Assembly (NCBI GenBank): GCA_944989445.1
Contig: CALYLW010000568.1
Location: 124,001 to 188,000, forward strand
From: Ampullaceana balthica
Taxonomy: Eukaryota; Mollusca; Gastropoda; Lymnaeidae
Length of the DNA: 64,000 bases
Direction of reading: 5' to 3'
Each line of letters opens with the position of its first letter. The first letter of the stretch is position 1. Under the pieces are notes generated by a model. The model did no database searches. It was not told the DNA's origin and saw nothing but the letters and a program-made list of their open reading frames with translations. Shown one piece after another: positions 55,031-64,000 of the stretch. The translations under genes were made by a program, and so were the position numbers.

Positions 55031-55302
55031 TATCTTATCTATACAGACGCTCCTTCTATGCAGAAGATAATTGCATCCACAGACCATGACAGATGATCTG
55101 TTGGCAAGTGATGCAGCGTTCACAGGCCACGGCTTTGTGGGTTCCGCGCATTACCCAGCTGCCTAACTAGTGTTAGGTACCCATTCGGAGCTGGGTGACT
55201 CAGGGACGCCCTAGGCCCTGGTAACAAATCCTTGCCTTCACATGGATTCGAACCCATGACCATCGGTACGCCAGTCGAGCGCGCTGCCACTCGACCACAC
55301 CC
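55031..55302 (-). mobile_element. tRNA-derived SINE, second copy
   Basis: The complement has A box TGGTCGAGTGG (55287-55297) and B box GGGTTCGAATCC (55244-55255), the same body as 11678-12000 (GGTAACAAATCC-type block, CACCCAGCTCCGAATGG), and the tail AGAAGGAGCGTCTG followed by ATAGATAAGATAAG. Nearly full length. Confidence 0.85.
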
Positions 55303-56583
55303 TTCAGTTAAAATGTATAGCAATGTCGGTTTAAAATTTGAAATCGCTTCAAAAATGGTATCGATATGTTAGGAAAACCAAGCTGTATACGTCTGTGATG
55401 ACAAAGTGGGCTTTTTTTAGAATACTGTGATGTAAAATGCGAGCTACTGATTTGGCCGAAAGAGCGACTGTAAAAGCGCCATGACAGTTTTTGCGTGAAT
55501 TTACCACATGCGCAGAACGATGCGTGAACGAGTAATGAAGTACATGTACCTACTAAAGGCAAGGCTAATAAATCATAGTAAATGACTAAATGAAAATGAA
55601 ATAATAAGATATTAATCATTTAAATTATAAGTTCTATTATATTATAATAAATAAGGTAAGGAACAGTTTATCGGATGAGATTTTAAAACTTAATTTAGTA
55701 CTTTGTAAGTTTTTAGTAAATCTTAGACTGAAATTTAATTTAAGTAGAACTTAGAGAATAGTTAAGTCTTAGTAGTAATTATTAAGTACTAATTAACTAA
55801 TTAAGACTTAAACTCAAATAAGAGTGTGATTCTGATTAGATACTAAACTGAAGTTTCACTTAATTCACCTGACCTGACTTAAAAGTATATTAGCTTGAAG
55901 CCTATACTATAGACTATAGTATACACATATTCAATATAGTCTATAGAATAGCCTATGACTATGAGTAAAATAATAATATTAATATTTTGTTTAAAGATTG
56001 CTCTTATTAGTTCTTATATTATATTAATTGCATTATTATTATTAAATATATCCATACCTTCTTAACTTATGCATTACAGACCCTCCTTCTTAATCTTTGT
56101 ACAGTTTATTACAATTTTAAATGTTTATAGTGTGTTGGTTTCCCGGTTCGTTATCTTATCTGTTTCAGACGCTCCTTCTATACAGAAGATATTGCATGTT
56201 TTTATTTTCTTCAACATTTTTACACAAACCAGTAAGTGAGTAAATTAAGGAAAACAGTAATCATAATTACTATTTTTAATCCAAGGAAGTAACGACTTTT
56301 ATTCAATTCATGCTGTTGCTCTTTTTCAATGGTTCAAGTATAACCATAATTAAAGCAAAATCCTTGAATTTCATTTTTTTTCCTTCGAGTCATTACTTTA
56401 AATTTTTTATCTAATTACCTGATGATTTTTTCATCAGATTGTATATTAATAAAGTATTTGTAAAACCCAATGGAAATGTGATATTTACTGATGATTGACG
56501 AAATTTACTTTTATTAGGAAACAAAATAAAGAGAAAAATCATATGAAGTTCCATTGCTCACAACGAGCAGGGATTAAAACATC
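55303..56583. other. upstream region of ERCC6; LINE 3'-tail fragments at ~56077-56190
   Basis: AT-rich spacer. Around 56077-56190 there are two copies, in reverse, of the LINE/SINE 3' tail (GACGCTCCTTCTATACAGAA) plus the end of the CR1/L2-like frame. TTTACTTTTATTAG at 56504-56517 resembles a splice acceptor, so an untranslated first exon of ERCC6 may lie upstream. Confidence 0.5.
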
Positions 56584-59500
56584 ATGGATTTGGCAGTAAA
56601 CAAGAGAGGTTTCAATATTAATCATATTGCTGTTGAGTCACCTACTTCAGAGCATCTTGCCATGCAAGATGAAGCGAAAGAGGCAGCAAGTGTGAAAGAT
56701 GCGTTCCATGTTGATACTGGTCTCATTCCTCAAGCTACATTAGATGACCAGGCATCAGAATTGCAGGAGTTGGGTTTGAGCGTCTTTAACCAAGATGTAT
56801 TCGAGCAAGGTTTGTTACAGATTTATAGGTATTTTAATTTTTCTAGACCATAACCTACTTAGTGAATACTGTTATAATGAATCACATAAGTCATAAACAA
56901 ATCTTGCATACTATGATGAAAGTGTTGTGATTTTTGATAAAAGTGAAAACATTTGCATCTTTAGGGATATAAATTTTAATATAAAATTAAACAATCCCAT
57001 AAAAACAAAGTTTTCGACTATAAATCCCTTATATATTAGACAGAACTTAATGTATTAATATGTTCAATGTAATACGCAACGCGCAACAAACATTTACAGA
57101 CTGAAACTGACTGACCTCCCCTTGCTGTAAAACCGGGAGGGGGGGGGTCATCGATGGCTGGACTGAACTCCAACACGTGGAGGTGAACAATAGCCGATGG
57201 CTACATTGAATTATATAGAGAGAAACTAAAAATGCATTAATTTAATTACGGTACATTCAATCGATCTGAAATTTTGATACAATGCATTGTTAGGTGACAC
57301 GAGTCTATGTGCAAAATTTCAGCTCGATAGCATCACGGGAAGTGTTTCATTTTTTACTTCTGTTTTTCCGCCCGACCGCGAACCCATGACAGAGAGAGAG
57401 ACAAGACGGTGAAGTTAATATAAGGGATTTTAAAAAAACACTTTTTCTAACATGTTGCTTAATCTTAAAATATGTTGCCCTTGGAAAAAATTGGATCTAT
57501 GATTCTTAAGAGACACCATCTCCCCAAATAAAGTTAAGTAAAAATTTGATTTCAGTCTTTTAATATTTTTATCTAGCGATACAATTATTTTATTTAAAAA
57601 AATTATTTTAAAATAGGAATTATGGATCAAGTTGATCAGGCTTTGGCTCATGAAGAAGAAATTCGACTAAGAAACATTCTACAGAAAGAGCTGAAGACCA
57701 TTAATGATGACATTAAGTAAGCTGCATCCCTCATCTGGAACATTTAATTTATTTTATTATCTTGGATTATAATTAAATACTTTTGGGGTAAGATAATTCT
57801 TATGCAATTTTTAACATAAAAATGTAAAACAAAATAATTCTTTTAATTTTAAAATCATTATTGGATAAAACAGTCTGTCAAAGAATGATCTTGACCGGGT
57901 AAACAGAGCTGAGAGTAGTTTGGAAAATCAGGGCAGCCAGTCTCGGGAGATTCACCGCCAACTTGAATCAATACGGAAGCAAAAAGAAAATAAGGTGAGC
58001 CATGATTGAGGATCAGTGACCCCGGGAGTCATGACAATGTTTAAAACTGTATTTTTTTATTTTGTCTTGCCTTTTACTTTTAATATGTAAATTAAACAAA
58101 AGAGCTTACGGCTTAATTCATATTTAAATAGTATTTAAAATAAGGGCCCTTATTAATAAAAATATATTAGAATCATACTTACTATTACATGATGTTTTTG
58201 TGTCTGCATCTTTCTACTCACCAGGTTCATAAAATTTATTTTGCTGTTTTATGTATTATTTCTCTAGCTGAGACAGTTAAAAACCTTGAAGGTTAGGAGA
58301 GAAAACGTTACCAGAAAGCTGGCTGCATTTGAAAGGAAAACTGAAGATGTTCAAAGCTCAGAACAAGGTTTGAAATCATTTAGTCATTCATCAATACCAT
58401 AATTAATAAAATATTGGAATTGAAAGTTATTTATGCTTATTAAATTTTCCACTCCTTTTTAATAAAATTTGCCTGGCATTTCTTTCTTTTTAATAATCTT
58501 TTTAACAAGTCTTTTAAATGAAATATTTGTTTTAATAATATTTTTCAAATATGTTTTTATTTTTAAATCCAAATAATTTTTTTTGACTCGATATAATTTA
58601 TGTGTGTTTGTAGTTAGTGTGTAAAATATCATGGGTTTGCATCACTGAAGCTGTTTTGCATTACAAAAAAAAGTTTTTTAAATTTAGATCACTCATATTT
58701 ATTTATCTGTTTAAAATGCTGCAGTGTAAAATACCATTATATCATATTTGATCTGATCAGGTAGCAGCACCTTCGATCAGGCATTTCAAATAGGGGCGAA
58801 ACAAGAAAGTGAAAGGGAGCTTCTGATAAGAACCGGAGTAATGACCCCTTTCGGTACTGTTGTACAGACTTCATCTCAGAAATCAGCCAACAGGGCCACT
58901 AATGTTTCAGGTTTTGAGAAAATGCTTATGGCTAAGGAATCATCATCACATAAAGTGCAGAGGGATTTTAAGAAATATTTAAATAGAAAATCTACTAAGA
59001 GCTCATTGTTGTCTAGTTCAAGAGACGACTCACACAAACAGGATTCTATGGAGGAAGAAAATTCACGAGACTTAGCTGATGGCAGCACAGTGAAAATACG
59101 GAGGTCGTCAAAATTAGACAGAAAGGCAAAGAATAAAATTTCTAATGAAAACAATTCATCCAGGTATAGTTTTATCTTAATTGTTTTAACATTCAAATTT
59201 AATATATATATATATGTATATGAAAAGTAAATTAATGTTACAGAAAAGTTTTTATGGGTACATTCAAATTTTTGTAAAAAAAAGTAGATTTCCTGTGTTG
59301 CTACCTATTTGGGTTGGTTTCATAATTATGTCTGTGGTTTAAACATTCGACCCTTGTAAGATGTGGAGAGTTTTTGTTTGTTTTTTAAAAGGACTCAATA
59401 ATATAGATTTTAAATAAAGTTTATATTTAAAACTAAAATCTTAATTCATGTTTTCATTCAGTCAATTTTCAATTTTCCAAATCGTGACAACCACAATTGA

Positions 59501-62500
59501 TATGAATCCAGAAATAATGTATGCCAACAGAATTCACTCTCTCATCTGAATAAATAAATAGTTTTTGTCTCATAAGTCATTTGTATATATTTTTTTTTAA
59601 TTCAGGGATGGTGATGATGATAAAGAAGATGTGGAAAGTATGGATGATGGTGATGAATACAAGCCAGCTCAGGATGTTGAATCTTCTGATGAGGACTACT
59701 CTGGTATTTGAATTTAAGTCAATCAGAAGATTACTTTCCATTAAAAATTCTTTTAGTTTTGAAGTGTGTGTGGGGGGAGGGTGTTGTAGTATTTGATCCT
59801 AAAGTTTGAAGAGAGAGTATCTTTTTATAGCTTTTGAAAATATTGATAAGTTTTTGAATGTTTTTTTTTGAGTGTTTGTTTCTTCATACACTAATAAAAT
59901 AATTTAACTGGCTTACAAAAAATTTCTAAACATTGTACATCGCCATCATTCATCTTGACATGTTAAATTTGTTTAAATAGTGTCATGATATTTTTAAAAT
60001 AATATTATGGCCCTTTAAATAGATCTCACAGAAGAAGAGGAAAAAGGTGAAAACCTTAGTGGGGTAAGCAAGAGAAAAAGAAGACATTCTACGACCTCTG
60101 CCAGGAGAAAGAAGCCTCGCCCTCCACCAAAATACAGAGAAGCTGAAGATGAAGATCCGCCAGCCCGGACAAAAGTAAAAAGAGATTTATCCATCAGACA
60201 AGAAAAAGACGATGCTGATCCAGAGGCTTACCAGAGAAGGCTTTTTAAGTAGGTCATTTTTGGCAATTCATGTTCCAGTTATCTGAATGTCTATTTATAA
60301 ATTTAATTCATAACAGATTTATCACATTTCTTCAAAACTTACAATTAAAATTTGAATGCATATATGTGTATTGAAATTATATATATATATATATACATAT
60401 AGAAAGAGTTAATTAAATGTTCATCTTTTTGTTGTTTACTATGATGAATGAATCGTCATTGCAACAGGCAGCAGAAAATTGATAATCAGGAAGCAATGAA
60501 GGAAGAAATGATGGGGAATGAGGACCCTGAGGAGGAATTTGAATTTGATGGTGACTTCAGTGTTCCAAGTAGATTGTGGAAAAAACTTTTTAAGTAAGCT
60601 GCTGAAGTTGATTGTTTTTTTTTAAATTTTAGACTTAATTAACTTGTTGTAGGAAATTCATACCAATACAGTAAAAGACATTTGCACCATTTGCACCCAA
60701 TATGCATTGTCTGTTTTAAAATTAATATTTCCCCTTTTTCCGTCTCCATCTTATTCAGCTTGCTAATTTTCTCAAAGACATTCCAGTTGTAAATACTCAA
60801 ATGGCAGTTCATTTATGAAGCCTTCATCAATTCTATTGCAACTGATTTTTTAAAAATTTAATTGCCTCTCCGTCAATTTTGTTGCTGCTAGTCCCACTCA
60901 GAAATTAACAAATAATTTGTTTCTGAATCCAGTCTTTGTAGAAAGATTGATAGTTTGGGTATTAAAGACTTCTTAGAGTTCATTTTCTCAAGCTAATATA
61001 GAATATTATTTGAAAGATATCCTTAAAAGATATTATACGTTTTTCTGGACTTACAACAAAAAATAAGTTATACCTGAAATAAAGTCTTATCAAGACAAAC
61101 TCCAATAAAAATGTTGACTTCTTTCCAGATACCAAAAGACCGGAGTACGATGGTTGTGGGAGCTCCACTGTCAACAAGCTGGTGGGATCATAGGGGACGA
61201 GATGGGCCTCGGGAAAACTATACAAACTATTTCATTTCTAGCAGCCTTGCGTACAAGTAAAGTAAAGAATGTTAACTTTCCGTAAGTGATGTGAAACTTC
61301 GTTTAGAGTTTAAACAAATGTAGTTGAATGCTAAGACATGCATAATAAGAGGAAAATTTCATTGTATTGTTATTATATATATTTTTTTTTCTTTAAAAAA
61401 ACAGCTACAGAGGCCTTGGTCCTACAATAATTATCAGCCCAACAACAGTCATGCACCAATGGCTTAAAGAATTTCATAAGTGGTGGCCAGATTTTCGAGT
61501 AGCCATTTTACATTCTTCAAGTTCCTTTACTGGCTCAGAGGTGTGTTATCCCTTAATTTTGTGTTATCCCAGTTTTAAAATTTTTGCTTCAGCGTGAAAC
61601 ATAATTTTACTCATTTAATGCATGAAGTGCAAATTTATTTACAGGTTTTATTTGTAAAAGTTAAGTTCACATCATCAAATTAGAGTACATTTTATTAACT
61701 CTATCAAACTTGTGTGCTCTTAAAATTAAGAGATGGAAAAGTTCTTAGTAAATGTTTACTGTTGTCCATTAGGCTTACTTTGATACACAAATTTGTGAGT
61801 TGTTGAATTTTTGTTTATAATTTTATTATTAAATCTCATACCATGCATTTTAAAAGGGTGCACTTTAATGATTAATTTTAAATCTGGTTTAATATGTCAG
61901 AAAACTTTCAATTCAAATCACTTCCAGAACACTTTCTTATTTTTTAAGTTGTTATTTTTCCTTTTTTTTTCCAGTCTGACTTGGTGCGCTCTATTGCCAA
62001 AAGTCAAGGTATTCTTATCACCTCCTACAACACTTTGGTTATTCACCAAGAACTGGTGCTACGTTTTAACTGGCATTATGTCATCTTGGATGAGGGCCAT
62101 AAGATTCGTAACCCAGATGCTAAAGTCACACTGTGTTGTAAACAGGTTTGTGTACATACTGAAGTCACTCTTTGCCATAGGAGAGTGTAAATCTTAGATA
62201 TTTTAATATGTGAATTATTAAATATTTCCTAGAGGTGCGTGTGTGTACTCTAAATATTATTATTATTATTATTTATTATTATTTTGTTCACTTATATAGC
62301 GCAGTACCCCAGCCTACAGCTGGGCTCACAGCGCTTTACAAACATGTTCAACAACTACGCATAACACACTGCACTCTAAACTTCCTAAACATAGTTACAC
62401 ACACAAAATTTCATATAAATGTTCAGAAATGGACGCATCACTGTCATAGACTGTTAATTTGATGGTTTACCTCATCCCTTGTCCGCCGAAACAGGGGTCC

Positions 62501-63719
62501 TGAACTAAAAGAATGTCCTTAGCGAAACAGGAATCCATGATGAAGATCCTGATCCAGAAATAATAACAAGACAAATACACGCAATCAAATCAAGGGCTCA
62601 AGGCTATGCAAATATATAAATAGGGTGGTTTAAAGTTGTATCACGTTAGTGGAATGTAGTTTTGATGTTGTTTTGTTTCAGTTCAGAACACCTCACAGAA
62701 TCATCTTGTCGGGTTCCCCTATACAAAATAACCTAAAGGAACTTTGGTCTCTGTTTGATTTTGTCTTTCCTGGCAAGCTTGGCACATTACCAGATTTTAT
62801 GCAGCATTTTTCGATTCCTATAGTTCAGGGAGGCTATTCTAATGCCACACAAATACAGGTGGGTAATAAATGTTGGGCATTTCTCAATTAAAGAACCCTT
62901 AGTTGTTTATTTATTGAATAAAGGCAAAATAAACTAAAAAGTATGATGACAGTATATCACAAGAAAATATCATGTGTTAAATGCCAGGTTGAAACTGCCT
63001 ATAGATGTGCATGCATTCTGCGAGATACCATCAATCCTTACCTCATTAGAAGAATGAAAGCTGATGTCAAAAAAAGCCTTGATCTTCCCAACAAAAGTGA
63101 GCAGGTAATACATTTTTTTTTCAATCTTGCTAAATGAACATACAATTCAAATTAATGTAATTTTGTTGGTTTGTTTTTTTAAATTTTTAATTAAACTCAA
63201 ATTAAAATTTTTATTTAAATGTATCTTTAAAAAAATCTAATCTTACATTAAGCCTTGATATAATTTTTAGAATTATTCCTTTCTTTACAGGTACTGTTCT
63301 GTCGACTCACAGATGAACAAAGAGATGTTTACCAAGAATATTTAGACTCAAGAGAATGCAATGCCATCTTACAAGGAAAGTTTCAGGTGAAACACAATTT
63401 AAGACTTATTTCAGTTTGAAGTTCTTGTAAAACAAAACTATTAATTTTTTTTTAAATACATGTAACCCTGTGCTTATTTTAAAATTTCACTGAATATCGT
63501 CCTCAGGTTTTTTCTGGTCTCATCACCCTACGTAAGATATGCAACCATCCCGACCTATCGACGGGGGGCCCCCATTTGTTTGATGGGAATGCCTCAACAG
63601 ATCCGGAAGAACAGTTTGGCTACTACAAGCGGAGTGGGAAGATGATTGTGGTTGAAGCACTCCTGAGGCTGTGGCACAAGCAGAAACACAAAGTCTTGTT
63701 GTTTACACAGAGCAAGTCT
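56584..63719 (+). CDS. ERCC6: DNA excision repair ATPase ERCC6/CSB, N-terminal 821 codons (15 exons, cut by window end)
   Basis: Exons: 56584-56809, 57617-57716, 57874-57994, 58268-58367, 58761-59163, 59606-59703, 60023-60248, 60468-60593, 61129-61281, 61405-61540, 61975-62145, 62682-62858, 62988-63104, 63291-63386 and 63507-63719. All phases agree. The N-terminus has the CSB-type [16 protein letters not shown] block and a leucine/charged coiled coil (residues about 76-175). An acidic stretch (about 318-356) and a basic nuclear signal (KRKRRHS at about 366) follow. The SNF2 helicase has Walker [10 protein letters not shown] (489-497), DEGH (602-605), SGSPIQNN (630-637) and KICNHPDL (near 760). 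Human ERCC6 has 1,493 residues, so lobe 2 and the C-terminus are outside. The protein is recruited to stalled RNA polymerase II and starts transcription-coupled repair. Confidence 0.95.
57000..57432 (+). repeat. copy of the AAATCCCTTATAT repeat family in ERCC6 intron 1
   Basis: Begins AAAAACAAAGTTTTCGACTA then AATCCCTTATATATTAGACA, contains the hairpin block (CAATCGATCTGAAATTTTG and CAAAATTTCAGCTCGAT), a GAGAGAGAGACA run, and ends GAAGTTAATATAAGGGATTT. Same orientation and length as single units of the 12-14 kb array. Confidence 0.75.
62245..62350. repeat. (ATT)n plus TATAGCGC/GCGCTTTACA repeat in an ERCC6 intron
   Basis: An ATT run is followed by TTATATAGCGCAGTACCCCA and GGGCTCACAGCGCTTTACAA, a short repeat with inverted AGCGC blocks that is widespread in invertebrate genomes. 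Its mobile class is not clear to me. Confidence 0.5.
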
Positions 63720-63769
63720 GTGAGTTGGTTTGTTGTTTATTCCATTGGTTTATATAAAATGATTTGGAA

Positions 63770-63890
63770 ATTACTATTTAACTTTATTGGAACATAACCA
63801 CGTAGTAATTTTTAGGAAATTACTATACAACTCTATTATAAATAACTATACAACTTTATTGGAAATAACTATAAAACTGTCTAAAAATTA
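63770..63890. repeat. short tandem repeat in an ERCC6 intron
   Basis: Four to five degenerate copies of a TTATTGGAAATAACTATACA-like unit (about 28 bases) follow the last exon seen. Confidence 0.55.
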
Positions 63891-64000
63891 CTTGATTTTC
63901 CGTAGTAAATTTTTGTTTGAATGAAACATTAAAAATAAAATAGTTATTTTTTTCGCATCTTTTTTTGAATATTCTTATTCTTTAAGATGTAAATTATAAT

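Overview
This is a eukaryotic nuclear window: AT-rich, with long GT-AG introns, tens of interspersed repeats and four recognisable metazoan protein-coding genes. The protein sequences and the style of repeats (tRNA-derived SINEs, CR1/L2-like and RTE-like LINE relics, dense hAT elements) fit a lophotrochozoan, most likely a gastropod mollusc. That assignment is an inference, because no species-diagnostic gene is present. No bacterial, CRISPR, rRNA or functional tRNA gene was seen.

Layout. (1) 2.5-7.1 kb, + strand: a four-exon gene for a 202-residue CD225/dispanin-family membrane protein. (2) 7.4-19.5 kb: intergenic, mostly mobile DNA. It holds an hAT element with a decayed transposase, another hAT-like relic, a tRNA-derived SINE, a tandem/inverted array of a roughly 0.5-kb repeat whose ends carry AAATCCCTTATAT, and nested MITEs. 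(3) 19.5-41.4 kb, + strand: a complete SLC38A10-like transporter gene (14 coding exons). Its introns contain three minisatellites, a solo LTR, several hAT elements, SINEs, LINE fragments and a GC-rich 729-bp insert with a 12-bp target duplication. (4) 45.7-52.3 kb, - strand: a three-exon gene for mitochondrial ATP synthase subunit f. Its 5.9-kb first intron contains an RTE-like LINE remnant split by an apparently intact hAT-like transposon with a 607-codon transposase. (5) 52.3-56.5 kb: the head-to-head spacer, filled by a CTAAAG-type low-complexity tract, an hAT element and a SINE. (6) 56.6 kb to the window end, + strand: the first 15 coding exons (821 codons) of ERCC6/CSB, the SWI/SNF-type transcription-coupled repair ATPase, cut off by the window edge after helicase lobe 1 and the start of lobe 2.

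The host genes have no evident shared pathway. They are a repair ATPase, a respiratory-chain small subunit, an amino-acid transporter and a small membrane protein. The coherent story in the window is mobile DNA. About ten hAT-type insertions have readable 8-bp target duplications, one of them has an open transposase gene, and two young-looking MITEs share ends with a decayed full-length relative. SINE copies also share a 3' tail with a LINE present in the same window, which suggests which LINE mobilised them. All coordinates and reading frames were worked out by eye; splice sites were chosen by GT-AG rule, reading phase and family similarity.
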